Assembly: GCA_002706265.1 (NCBI GenBank)
Contig: PAKU01000014.1
Span: 1 to 64,000, forward strand
Source of the DNA: Polycyclovorans sp.
GTDB taxonomy: Bacteria; Pseudomonadota; Gammaproteobacteria; Nevskiales; Nevskiaceae
Length of the DNA stretch: 64,000 nucleotides
Reading direction: 5' to 3'
The translations under genes were made by a program, and so were the position numbers. Shown here one piece after another: positions 1 through 9,742 of this stretch (within the stretch, counting starts at the first letter, position 1; every line of letters starts with the position of its first letter). The notes beneath the pieces are model-generated. The model was not told the DNA's origin. It saw only the letters and a list, made by a program, of their open reading frames with translations, and ran no database searches.

Positions 1-687
<687 letters not shown>

Positions 688-694
688 CGCTTGG

Positions 695-1327
695 TCATGC
701 GGCCAGCACCCAATGCGCCGCGAAGCGCGCCTTGGCCCGGGCGTCGTGCGTGGCGACCAGCAGGGCTGCACCTGCCCGCTGCGTCTCGCCGAGCAACAGG
801 TCCATCACGGTGGCGGCGTTGTCGTCATCGAGGCTGGCCGTGGGCTCGTCGGCCAGCACCAGGGCGGGACGGTTGACCAGGGCGCGGGCAATCGCCGCCC
901 GCTGCTGCTGCCCGCCCGACAGTGCGTGGGGCCGCGCGTGCATCAAGGCACCCAAGCCCAGCTGGGTCAGCAGCGACTGCACGCGTGACCGGTCCACCGG
1001 CAGCCCGGCGCAGCGCTGGGCGAGCTGCAGATTTTCGCCCAGGCTCAGGGCGCCCAGCAGGTGCAGACGCTGGAAGACGATGCCGATGCGCCGCCCGCGA
1101 AACGCGTCCCGCCGCGCTTCGGGCCAGTCACTGAGGGGATTGCCGTCCAGGCACACGCGCCCCTGCGTGGGGCGTTGCAGTCCACCGATCAGGTGCAAGA
1201 GGGTGGATTTGCCGCTGCCGGACGGCCCCAGCACCACGGCTTGCGCGCCGGCCGACAGCTGACGGTCGGGATAGCGCAGCGGCGGGCGACCGGCATGGGT
1301 GAGGGAGAGCGATTCGAGCGTCAGCAT
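695..1327 (-). CDS. ABC transporter ATP-binding protein, LolD-like
   Basis: A 210-residue nucleotide-binding subunit. Walker A (GPSGSGKS) lies at residues 34-41, the ABC signature LSGGQQQR at 136-143, Walker B ALVLADE at about 155-161, and the switch histidine at about 194. Length and motif spacing fit the LolD/MacB/FtsE class, which powers FtsX-type permeases. The downstream permease starts 7 bp after the stop, so the two are almost certainly co-translated partners. The gene follows minE by 72 bp, with a strong inverted repeat in that gap. It may therefore be a separate unit or be reached by read-through from minCDE. The substrate is unknown; the Glu-His tract of the partner permease points towards metal ions. 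Confidence 0.88.
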   Translation of the reverse strand: MLTLESLSLTHAGRPPLRYPDRQLSAGAQAVVLGPSGSGKSTLLHLIGGLQRPTQGRVCLDGNPLSDWPEARRDAFRGRRIGIVFQRLHLLGALSLGENLQLAQRCAGLPVDRSRVQSLLTQLGLGALMHARPHALSGGQQQRAAIARALVNRPALVLADEPTASLDDDNAATVMDLLLGETQRAGAALLVATHDARAKARFAAHWVLAA

Positions 1328-1365
1328 GCGCGGCGCCAGTGTCGTTGGGATTCGTTACAAGGTAA

Positions 1366-1388
1366 CCCCACGCGCCGGCCGCGTGGGG
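1366..1388 (-). terminator. Hairpin between minE and the ABC ATPase gene
   Basis: A perfect 9-bp stem (CCCCACGCG pairing with CGCGTGGGG) with a 5-nt loop sits in the 72-bp gap after minE. There is no T-run on the minus strand, so it may only attenuate transcription or stabilise mRNA ends. Confidence 0.45.
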
Positions 1389-1399
1389 AGCGACATCGC

Positions 1400-1669
1400 T
1401 CAGCTGCGACGCTGCTCCGGCAGGGCGATGTTCATCTCCAGCACTTCCAGCCCGTCTTCGTTCTGCACCTGGATGTTCACGGCGGTCTCGGGCACGTCCA
1501 CGTACTTGCGGACCACGTTGAGAATCTCTTCGCGCAGCTTGGGCAGGTACTCGGGTCCGCGGCCGCGCCCTTCGCGCTGGTGCGCCACGACCACCTTGAG
1601 GCGCTCCTTGGCCAGATTGGCGGTGTTCTTGGGTTCGGTGCGGAAGAATTTGAGCCAGTCCAGAGCCAT
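1400..1669 (-). CDS. minE: Cell division topological specificity factor MinE
   Basis: An 89-residue protein starting MALDWLKFF, the usual length for MinE. The N-terminal amphipathic and MinD-contacting segment (ERLKVVVAHQRE) is followed by the dimerisation/topological-specificity domain (LPKLREEILNVVRKYV). MinE stimulates MinD ATPase activity and drives pole-to-pole oscillation, so that the MinC inhibitor is depleted at midcell. The gene starts 3 bp after the minD stop, as expected for a minCDE operon read leftward. Confidence 0.97.
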   Translation of the reverse strand: MALDWLKFFRTEPKNTANLAKERLKVVVAHQREGRGRGPEYLPKLREEILNVVRKYVDVPETAVNIQVQNEDGLEVLEMNIALPEQRRS

Positions 1670-1672
1670 GGC

Positions 1673-2491
1673 TTAACCCCCTAGCCACTTGCTGAACAGG
1701 CCTTTCTTCTCGACCGTGGTGAAGCGCAACGGCCGGTCTTCACCCAGAAACCGCGACACCAGATCATCGTAGGCCTGCCCGGCGTCGGCGTCGGGCAGGG
1801 TAATGACCGGCGTCCCGGCGTTCGAGGAGTTCAGCACCGCGGTGGACTCGGGAATGACCCCCAGCACGGGAATGGCGAGAATTTCGGTGACGTCTTCAAG
1901 ACTGAGCATCTCGCCCTTGAGCACCCGCGCCGGGTTGTAGCGGGTCAGCACCAGATGCTCCTTGATGCGGGCTTCGTTGCGTTCGACCCTGCGGGTCTTG
2001 CTGGCCAGCAGGCCCAGCACGCGGTCGGAGTCGCGGACCGACGACACTTCGGGGTTGGTCACCACCAGCGCTTCGTCGGCGAAGTACATGGCCAGGTGGG
2101 CGCCGCGCTCGATGCCCGCGGGCGAATCGCACACGACGTAATCAAAGCCTTCCGAGCGCAGGTCGTTGAGCACCTTCTCGACGCCTTCCGGAGTGAGGGC
2201 TTCCTTGTCGCGCGTCTGGCTGGCCGCGAGGATGTGCAGGTTGGGGAAGGTCTTGTCCTTGATCAGGGCCTGTCGCAGGGAGGCCTCGCCCTGAATGACG
2301 TTGACGAAATCGAACACCACGCGGCGCTCGCACCCCATGATCAGATCGAGATTGCGCAAGCCCACGTCAAAGTCGATCACCGCGACTTTCTTGCCGCGCT
2401 GCGCCAGTCCCGTGGCAAACGATGCGCTGGTCGTGGTTTTGCCCACGCCGCCCTTGCCCGACGTCACGACAACAATTTTCGTCACAGCCAC
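1673..2491 (-). CDS. minD: Septum site-determining ATPase MinD
   Basis: A 272-residue ParA/MinD-family ATPase. The deviant Walker A (GKGGVGKTT) is at residues 12-20 with its signature lysine K13, and further motifs include DFDVGLRNLD and a switch region VVCDSPAGIE. The C-terminus (KKGLFSKWLGG) is the amphipathic membrane-targeting helix that binds lipid in the ATP-bound dimer. MinD recruits MinC to the membrane and is released by MinE. It sits between minC (19-bp gap) and minE (3-bp gap). Confidence 0.98.
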   Translation of the reverse strand: MAVTKIVVVTSGKGGVGKTTTSASFATGLAQRGKKVAVIDFDVGLRNLDLIMGCERRVVFDFVNVIQGEASLRQALIKDKTFPNLHILAASQTRDKEALTPEGVEKVLNDLRSEGFDYVVCDSPAGIERGAHLAMYFADEALVVTNPEVSSVRDSDRVLGLLASKTRRVERNEARIKEHLVLTRYNPARVLKGEMLSLEDVTEILAIPVLGVIPESTAVLNSSNAGTPVITLPDADAGQAYDDLVSRFLGEDRPLRFTTVEKKGLFSKWLGG

Positions 2492-2510
2492 TCCCTGAAA
2501 AAAGATGAAC

Positions 2511-3224
2511 CTAATCCAACCGCTCGACCTTTAGTGTGCCGTCTTGCAGAAACACCTGCGCGGGCTTGCCCAGCCATTCGCCGTGCAATTGTTCCGCCAC
2601 CGCATAGACGCCGGCAATGGCGACCAGCTCGGGCTCGAAGCGGCGACAGAAAATGCGCGCCTGGGTGTCACCGTCCGCCCCGGCGATGGCCCGCCCGGCC
2701 AGACGGCCGTAGATGTGGATGTTGCCGTCGGCGACCACTTCGGCCCCAGCGCCCACCTGGTGGGTGATGGTCAAATCGGCGCCCCGGGCATAGATCTGCT
2801 GGCCGCCGCGGATCGGGTCGGCGATCAGCCGCGACGAGGTGCGGGCTGCCGGTGCCGGTGCCGGCACGGTTTCGGGCGCCGCCGATTGCGGCACTGACGC
2901 GGTCTGCGCTGCGCCACGCGCCGGCTTGGCCGCGCCGGTGTCGGCCGGCAGAACCGGCAGGCCCAGGCCCGCCGCGTCGGCTTCGAGCAGCGCGCCCGAC
3001 ACCCCGACGACCTTCATGCCACTGCTGCGCACCGCCGACAGATAGCCCGCCAACGACACGGGGACCGAGGTTTCCAGCACTGCGGTCATGCCCTGCACCA
3101 TGGCCGGCATCTGCCGCGCCATGCTTTCAAGCTGGGCCTGAATGGCCGCCAGATCATCGGTGGTGGCGTTGATGCGCGTGACCGGCAGCATTCGCCCCTT
3201 CATTTCCAAAGCTGGCACTGGCAT
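2511..3224 (-). CDS. minC: Septum formation inhibitor MinC
   Basis: Inhibits FtsZ polymerisation away from midcell. The N-terminal MinC domain begins ALEMKGRMLPVTRI. A Pro/Ala-rich linker (about residues 110-130) follows, then the C-terminal beta-helix dimer/MinD-binding domain with typical DLTITHQVGAGAEVVADGNI and HIYGRLAGRA motifs. I use the ATG at 3224 (237 residues). A TTG 24 bases upstream is in frame but lies inside the predicted -10 element at 3248-3253, so it cannot be the start if that promoter is used. First gene of minCDE. Confidence 0.95.
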   Translation of the reverse strand: MPVPALEMKGRMLPVTRINATTDDLAAIQAQLESMARQMPAMVQGMTAVLETSVPVSLAGYLSAVRSSGMKVVGVSGALLEADAAGLGLPVLPADTGAAKPARGAAQTASVPQSAAPETVPAPAPAARTSSRLIADPIRGGQQIYARGADLTITHQVGAGAEVVADGNIHIYGRLAGRAIAGADGDTQARIFCRRFEPELVAIAGVYAVAEQLHGEWLGKPAQVFLQDGTLKVERLD

Positions 3225-3247
3225 CGATTCCGAGAAAGTAAGCCGCA

Positions 3248-3275
3248 ATTATCGCGCGGAACGCGTCGCTGTCAT
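3248..3275 (-). promoter_or_regulatory. Predicted sigma-70 promoter of minCDE
   Basis: On the minus strand ATGACA (3275-3270), a 16-bp spacer and GATAAT (3253-3248) match the -35/-10 pattern with one mismatch in each hexamer. Predicted transcription starts near 3241, about 17 nt before the minC ATG at 3224. Confidence 0.55.
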
Positions 3276-3290
3276 GGGCGCGTCACCCAT

Positions 3291-3878
3291 TCAGCGCATC
3301 ACCATTGGAAATTCGATGATCAGGCCCGAAAGATCGACGCCAGGATTCTCGCTGCGAAGACCGCCGTTGGAGGTGTGCGACAGCCGGTAGGCGACCCGAA
3401 ACGGCAGCGCGGCAGGCACCGTGATGCCCAGGGTGGCATGGCTGGTGAACTGCAGATCGCCGCCGACGATCAAGGGGCCGATGACGTCATCGCTGAGCAC
3501 GGTGGGGCCGAACCCGAAGGCCACGTAAGGCTCCACGCCCCAGACGGCCGGCCCCAGGCGGCGCCCGACCTGGGCACTGACCACCAGAATCTGCACGCCA
3601 TCTGCCACGCGGTCGCGGTAAAGACTGCCGGCGGTCATCACCGGACGCCAGCGCCAGGGGTCCAGCGCCGCCAGGGGCACCAGCCGGCTGAGGCTGCGGC
3701 TGCGCCCCACCACGCTGAGCGCGCGCGCCTCGGCGCCATCGAGCTTGGACTTGGTGGCCGAGCCGGCAGACAACGACAGCCCCTGCCAGTGGGGCGCGGC
3801 ATCCCAGGCCGGCGCAACGGCGGGCCAGAGCAGCCCAAGGCCGAGCGCGAAGCGCGCCGCGATGCGATAGAACGTCAT
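3291..3878 (-). CDS. PagL-like lipid A 3-O-deacylase (acyloxyacyl hydrolase family)
   Basis: A 195-residue predicted outer-membrane beta-barrel with a signal peptide (FALGLGLLWPAVAPAWDA). It ends in the PagL signature: His168-Thr-Ser170-Asn-Gly, then NPGVD and a terminal strand LIIEFPMVMR. PagL removes the 3-O acyl chain of lipid A in the outer membrane. The His/Ser pair is intact, but the residue 12 after the serine, where the Pseudomonas enzyme has its catalytic Glu, is Asp182 here. The start at 3878 is chosen for its GGGAGGG ribosome site and the signal peptide. The upstream gap contains a 6-bp inverted repeat (GTTCGG/CCGAAC, 3890-3908) that might be an operator. Confidence 0.75.
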   Translation of the reverse strand: MTFYRIAARFALGLGLLWPAVAPAWDAAPHWQGLSLSAGSATKSKLDGAEARALSVVGRSRSLSRLVPLAALDPWRWRPVMTAGSLYRDRVADGVQILVVSAQVGRRLGPAVWGVEPYVAFGFGPTVLSDDVIGPLIVGGDLQFTSHATLGITVPAALPFRVAYRLSHTSNGGLRSENPGVDLSGLIIEFPMVMR

Positions 3879-3976
3879 GGAACCCTCCCGTTCGGTACGC
3901 TGCCGAACATCCGTGACACCACTTGATTCAAGAGTTTTTATCACATGACCCCTCACTGCCCGTCAAAATGGGCGCC

Positions 3977-4771
3977 ATGAACTTTACCGACACGCTCAAT
4001 GCCCTCCCGGCTGACGCCTCGACGCCGGTGGCGTTCAGCATCGGTGCCGACTGGGCGCAGGGGCGCACGGTGTTCGGCGGCCTGCAAACCGCCCTCGCCG
4101 TCCGCGGACTGATGGGCCTGGCGCCCGACGACGCGCCGCTGCGGGCCCTGCAGGTCACGTTCATTGCGCCGTTGCCGGTGGGCGAAGCCCTCACCCTTGA
4201 GGCGAAGGTCTTGCGCCAGGGGCGCTCGGCGACGCATGGCGAAGCCCGCCTGCGCACCGCCCGCGGCGAGAGCGCCTGCCTGGTGGTGGGCGTCTTCGGG
4301 CGGCCCCGGGCCTCGCAACTGCAATGGGCCACACCCATGCCTGCCGCCGATGACCGGGACGCGATCGAGCCGCCGTTCATCCCCGGCGTGTCGCCCAGCT
4401 TTGTTCAACATTTCCGCACACGCTGGGCTGCGGGTTGTCTGCCGTTGTCGGGCGCCGCGCGGCCGGTCAGCCGGGTCTGGGCGGCACACCGCGACCCCGG
4501 GCCGCTGACCATTTGCCATCTGGTGGCGTTGGCCGATGTCATTCCCACGCCGGCCCTTTCAACGCTCACGACCCAGGCCATGGCCAGCTCGCTCACCTGG
4601 TCGCTGGATGTGCTCGACAGCGACGTCACGTTCGCGCCAGAGGCCCTGTGGCGAATCGACGCCGAGGCCACCGACGCGGCAGACGGCTACATCAGCCAGA
4701 GCGCCACGCTCTACAACCCGGCCGGTCGCGCCGCAGCGCACGCGCGGCAGACCGTGACCGTTTTTGCCTGA
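3977..4771 (+). CDS. Acyl-CoA thioesterase family protein (double hot-dog)
   Basis: A 264-residue protein starting MNFTDTLNALPADAS. The first hot-dog half contains FGGLQTALAVRGL and LQVTFIAPLPVG, typical of TesB-like / 4HBT_3 thioesterases. The second half contains LTTQAMASSLTWSLDVL and DGYISQSATLYNPAGRAAAHARQ. Such proteins hydrolyse acyl-CoA thioesters in the cytoplasm. It is divergent from the pagL-like gene, and the flavodoxin-like gene begins 11 bp after its stop, suggesting an operon. An in-frame ATG at 3968 is an alternative start; neither has a clear Shine-Dalgarno site. Confidence 0.78.
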   Translation: MNFTDTLNALPADASTPVAFSIGADWAQGRTVFGGLQTALAVRGLMGLAPDDAPLRALQVTFIAPLPVGEALTLEAKVLRQGRSATHGEARLRTARGESACLVVGVFGRPRASQLQWATPMPAADDRDAIEPPFIPGVSPSFVQHFRTRWAAGCLPLSGAARPVSRVWAAHRDPGPLTICHLVALADVIPTPALSTLTTQAMASSLTWSLDVLDSDVTFAPEALWRIDAEATDAADGYISQSATLYNPAGRAAAHARQTVTVFA

Positions 4772-4782
4772 GGCCGCGCGCC

Positions 4783-5238
4783 ATGCACCCGGTTCTGATC
4801 GTCTACAGCACCCAGACGGGCCGCACGCGCCAGTTGGTGGAGGCCTGCGCACAGGGCCTGCGCGCCGACGGCGAGGTGGCGGTGACGGTTCGCGTGGCCC
4901 ATGACGCCGGCACCGATGACCTGCTGCGCAGCCACGGCCTGATTCTCGCCACGCCCGAAAACTTCGGGTACATGTCGGGCCTGGTCAAGGATTTTCTGGA
5001 CCGCACCTATTACCCGGCCGAGGGCAAGACCATTGGCCTGCCCTACGGGGTGCTGGTGAGCTGCGGCAATGACGGACGCGGCGCGGTGTCGGCCATCGAG
5101 CGCATCGCCAGCGGGTATCAGTGGAAGGCCTTTGCCGAGCCGCTGATCGTCCGCGGCGACCCCGATGCGGACCATCTCGCGCAGGCCAGGACCTTGGGCG
5201 AAACCCTGGCCGCAGGGCTCAGCGTCGGCGCATTCTGA
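4783..5238 (+). CDS. Flavodoxin-like NAD(P)H-dependent oxidoreductase
   Basis: A 151-residue single-domain protein. MHPVLIVYSTQTGRTRQLVE is the FMN-phosphate loop of a flavodoxin fold, and LILATPENFGYMSGLVKDF with LVSCGNDGRGAVSAI supply the other FMN-contact loops. It resembles flavodoxin-family NADPH-dependent FMN reductases. The start is the ATG at 4783, 11 bp after the thioesterase stop, so the two are probably co-transcribed. Its redox partner is not identifiable. Confidence 0.78.
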   Translation: MHPVLIVYSTQTGRTRQLVEACAQGLRADGEVAVTVRVAHDAGTDDLLRSHGLILATPENFGYMSGLVKDFLDRTYYPAEGKTIGLPYGVLVSCGNDGRGAVSAIERIASGYQWKAFAEPLIVRGDPDADHLAQARTLGETLAAGLSVGAF

Positions 5239-5312
5239 CTCTGGCGCGCACCCCTTTGCGCAACCGGGCAGGGCGCCGCCGCGTACTACCCTCCACCGCA
5301 TGGAGACTGGCC

Positions 5313-5762
5313 TTGATTGACCCACGTGCAACTGCCGTGCTGCTGGTGTCGTTGATCTGCAGCCCGCTGGCCGCCGCCGAATACGCTCGGCCCAGCCCCG
5401 ACCTGCCCCCCGAGCAGGTCGTGCAGACGCAGCTCGACGCCCTCAAGGCCGGCACCGATGCCGACCTGGCCGTGGTCTACCGGTTTGCGTCACCCGGCAA
5501 TCAGAGGTCCACAGGCCCGGTGGGCCGCTTCATCGACTTGATCAAAGGCCGCTTCGGCATGATGGTGGCGCACGAGTCGGCGCAGCTTGCGCCGCTGTTC
5601 CAGAACAATGACGAGGCCATGCAGCCGGTGGTGTTGATCGATGGCGACGGTCAGCCACATCGCTTTGTCTGGATGTTGCGCCGCTACGAGCTCGAAGGCT
5701 GCAAGGGTTGCTGGCTGACCGACGGCGTTGTGCCGCCGGAGGCCCTTTTCGGGCCACCGTAG
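5313..5762 (+). CDS. DUF4864-family exported protein, TTG start
   Basis: A 149-residue secreted protein. The hydrophobic signal segment (TAVLLVSLICSPLAAA) is followed by a DUF4864-like domain: VVQTQLDALKAGTDADLAVVY, RFASPGNQRSTGPVGRFIDL and VLIDGDGQPHRFVWMLRRYE. The function of the family is unknown. No in-frame ATG precedes the signal peptide. The TTG at 5313 has a GGAG ribosome site (5302-5305) seven bases upstream and is the best start. It follows the flavodoxin-like gene by 74 bp and converges on the nitronate monooxygenase gene. Confidence 0.7.
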   Translation: MIDPRATAVLLVSLICSPLAAAEYARPSPDLPPEQVVQTQLDALKAGTDADLAVVYRFASPGNQRSTGPVGRFIDLIKGRFGMMVAHESAQLAPLFQNNDEAMQPVVLIDGDGQPHRFVWMLRRYELEGCKGCWLTDGVVPPEALFGPP

Positions 5763-5852
5763 GCCGACACGAACCGGTGCGCGGTTTGCGGCTACAGCGC
5801 GTTCAGCAAACCCCGCCGCTGGGCCTGCAGGCCGCAGCCTGACGCTGCTGGC

Positions 5853-6812
5853 TCAGAGCGCGGCTCTGGCGGCGTCGTATTCGGACTTCAGGCGTGCCAC
5901 CAGATCGGCCGTGCGCGCTACCGATTTGATCGCACCGATGCCTTGCCCGCAGCCCCAGATGTCCTTCCAGACCTTGGCGTCACCCGACTCGATGCCAAAG
6001 TCCATCTTGCTGGGATCGCCTTCGGGCAGCTTGTCAGGGTCCATCCCCGAGGCGCGGATCGAGGGCTTGAGGTAGTTGCCGTGCACGCCGGTGAACAGGC
6101 TGGAATACACGATGTCATCAGACTCGCTGTCGACGATCATCTGCTTGTAGGCATCCACCGCCCGGGCCTCTTCGGTGGCGATGAAGGCGGAGCCCATGTA
6201 GGCGAAATCTGCGCCCATGGCCTGCGCGGCCAGAATCGACCGGCCGGTGGCGATGGCGCCGCTCAAGGCGATCGGGCCGTCAAACCACTCGCGCAATTCC
6301 TGCATCAGCGCGAACGGGCTCTTGACGCCGGCATGTCCGCCGGCACCGGCCGCCACCGCCACCAGGCCGTCGGCACCCTTCTCGATTGCCTTGTGCGCGA
6401 ATTTATTGTTGATGATGTCGTGCAGCACCACGCCGCCATAGCTGTGCGCCGCATCGTTGATGTCGGTACGGGCACCCAGCGAGGTGATGATGACCGGCAC
6501 CTTGTACTTCACACACAGCGCCATGTCCTGATCGAGACGGGCGTTCGACTTGTGCACGATCTGGTTGATCGCAAACGGTGCCGACGGTGCCTCGGGGTGC
6601 GCCTTGTCATAGGCCGCCAGCGTTTCGGTGATCTCGGCCAGCCACTCGTCCAGCTGCGCCGCCGGGCGCGCATTGAGCGCCGGCATGGCACCGACGATGC
6701 CGGCCTGACATTGCGCGATGACCAGTTTTGGCCAGCTGATGATGAACAGGGGCGATCCGATGACCGGCAAACGGACGCGACGCAGGGTGTCAGGCAAGGG
6801 GGAACGGGACAT
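5853..6812 (-). CDS. Nitronate monooxygenase / NAD(P)H-dependent flavin oxidoreductase
   Basis: A 319-residue TIM-barrel flavoprotein. Key stretches are LPVIGSPLFIISWPKLVIAQ at the N-terminus, GADGLVAVAAGAGGHAG, PIALSGAIATGRSILAAQAM (FMN-phosphate loop) and GADFAYMGSAFIATEEA. It belongs to the 2-nitropropane dioxygenase (NMO/YrpB) family, whose members oxidise alkyl nitronates with FMN and O2. Many relatives in catabolic operons have unproven substrates. The ATG at 6812 has a GAGGA site. It lies 26 bp downstream of the crotonase gene on the same strand, so the two probably form one transcript, perhaps for acyl-CoA or nitro-compound catabolism. Confidence 0.85.
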   Translation of the reverse strand: MSRSPLPDTLRRVRLPVIGSPLFIISWPKLVIAQCQAGIVGAMPALNARPAAQLDEWLAEITETLAAYDKAHPEAPSAPFAINQIVHKSNARLDQDMALCVKYKVPVIITSLGARTDINDAAHSYGGVVLHDIINNKFAHKAIEKGADGLVAVAAGAGGHAGVKSPFALMQELREWFDGPIALSGAIATGRSILAAQAMGADFAYMGSAFIATEEARAVDAYKQMIVDSESDDIVYSSLFTGVHGNYLKPSIRASGMDPDKLPEGDPSKMDFGIESGDAKVWKDIWGCGQGIGAIKSVARTADLVARLKSEYDAARAAL

Positions 6813-6838
6813 AAAAGATCCTCGAAAGGTGAAAGAGA

Positions 6839-7654
6839 TCAGGATTTGCGCGTGCGCGCCCGCAAGGGCGCAAGCAGTGCATCCATGTTTGGGGAAAAGC
6901 CCAGTGTGGCGTTCCATTCCGCCGCCTGCACCAGGCCCTGCGCCACGGTGTGGTCGCGGGCGTAGAGCAGGCTTTGCTTGATGCCGCGCACGGCGCGGGC
7001 GGGCTTGGCGGCAATGGTGCCGGCCAGTGCAGCCACATGGGCGAGCAGGGCCTCGCGGTCGGCCAGCACCGCGCCCACCAGCCCCAGGCGTTCGGCCTTG
7101 GCGGCATCGAAGGTCTCGGCCGTGAACGACAGCTCGGTGAGGGCGGCCAAGCCTATGACGTGCCGCAAACGCTGGGTGGTGCCCACATCGGCCACGATGC
7201 CCAAGTCGACCTCCTTGATGCAGAAACGCGCATCGGCGGCCGCATAGCGCATGTCGCAGGCGGCAATCAGATCGACGCCTCCGCCGATGCACGCGCCGTG
7301 CACGGCCGCAATCACCGGCACCCGCAGCAACTCCAACGACGAGATGCTGGCCTGCATGCGAAAAATTTCATCGCGCACCCGTTCGCGCCCGTCTTCCGGC
7401 GCTTCGGCGGCCTTCATCATGGCGAGCACGCTTTCGAGCAGGTCCAGGGTAATGCCACCGCAAAAGTGCCTGCCCTCGGCCGCCAGCACCGCCACACGCA
7501 GTGCGTCGCACCGGTTCAGCCACGCCACGACCTGCGGCAGTTCGTCCCAGAACGCAGCGCCCAGGGCGTTGGCCTGCTGGGGCTGCGCCAGCATGATCCA
7601 GGCCACGGGGCCGTCGAGACGCACTTGAAAAAATTGCCAGGTGGGCAGGGTCAT
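6839..7654 (-). CDS. Enoyl-CoA hydratase/isomerase family protein
   Basis: A 271-residue crotonase-fold protein. The oxyanion-hole motifs are AVLAAEGRHFCGGITLDLLE and VPVIAAVHGACIGGGVDLIAACD. The catalytic-loop region (ARFCIKEVDLGIVADVG) has the acidic pair (E and D) typical of delta3,5-delta2,4-dienoyl-CoA isomerases as well as hydratases. An isomerase role in unsaturated fatty-acid oxidation is plausible but unproven. The ATG at 7654 has a GGAGG site; longer readings upstream have no conserved sequence. Divergent from the acyl-CoA synthetase gene at 7887 across a 232-bp gap. Confidence 0.85.
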   Translation of the reverse strand: MTLPTWQFFQVRLDGPVAWIMLAQPQQANALGAAFWDELPQVVAWLNRCDALRVAVLAAEGRHFCGGITLDLLESVLAMMKAAEAPEDGRERVRDEIFRMQASISSLELLRVPVIAAVHGACIGGGVDLIAACDMRYAAADARFCIKEVDLGIVADVGTTQRLRHVIGLAALTELSFTAETFDAAKAERLGLVGAVLADREALLAHVAALAGTIAAKPARAVRGIKQSLLYARDHTVAQGLVQAAEWNATLGFSPNMDALLAPLRARTRKS

Positions 7655-7886
7655 GGCGGTGTCCTCCAACACGCGGGTTTTCTTCTTTTTCAGCCCTGAG
7701 GCCTGGACACATGATAGCCGGGCCCCCGCCACCCGCGTGGGGATGCGGGCATGCAGCGCGCAAGGCACTCGGAAGGCGCGACGGCATCGACCGCGTTGCC
7801 GCAGCCAGCCCCCAAAGCCGCGGGTGGACGGGTGCCGCGGCGCTCTGCTATGAAGTCTTGACAATAACCATAGAGGAGACTTTTCG

Positions 7887-9539
<1,653 letters not shown>

Positions 9540-9551
9540 CCACGGACCGCA

Positions 9552-9614
9552 CTTGGCCCCACGGCATTGCTGCCGTGGGGCCAAGTCCTGCGTGGACCCG
9601 ATCTCGCGGTCCAC
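9552..9614 (+). terminator. Tandem strong hairpins after the acyl-CoA synthetase gene
   Basis: Bases 9552-9566 and 9571-9585 form a perfect 15-bp stem with a TTGC loop. A second 7-bp inverted repeat (GTGGACC, 9592-9598; GGTCCAC, 9608-9614) follows. No T-run is present, so termination would be of the hairpin-only kind; the region may also act as a 3' end stabiliser. Confidence 0.6.
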
Positions 9615-9742
9615 GCGGCGTCCGGTGAAAATCCGGCGCTCAATGCGGTGCGGCCCGGCCACACGGCCGCGTCCTCTTTTCATCTCAAGCGCCCGCTGCG
9701 CCGCTCTGGCAGGCTTGTCGCTCTTTGCACGGAGTCCGCCCT

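Noticed and set aside
3225-3248. Upstream TTG start for MinC
   Set aside because: It lies within the predicted -10 element of the min promoter, and the added residues are not MinC-like.
3890-3908. GTTCGG/CCGAAC inverted repeat upstream of the pagL-like gene as an operator
   Set aside because: Only 6-bp arms and no known regulator match; kept as a remark, not a feature.
6813-7292. Long in-frame extension of the nitronate monooxygenase through the crotonase gene
   Set aside because: Out of frame with the crotonase and Arg/Gly/Ala-rich; the ATG at 6812 has a good ribosome site and begins the family N-terminus.
7858-7863. TTGACA just upstream of the acyl-CoA synthetase
   Set aside because: It is only 24 bp from the start codon, so the matching -10 would fall on the ribosome site and ATG; no suitable -10 is present.
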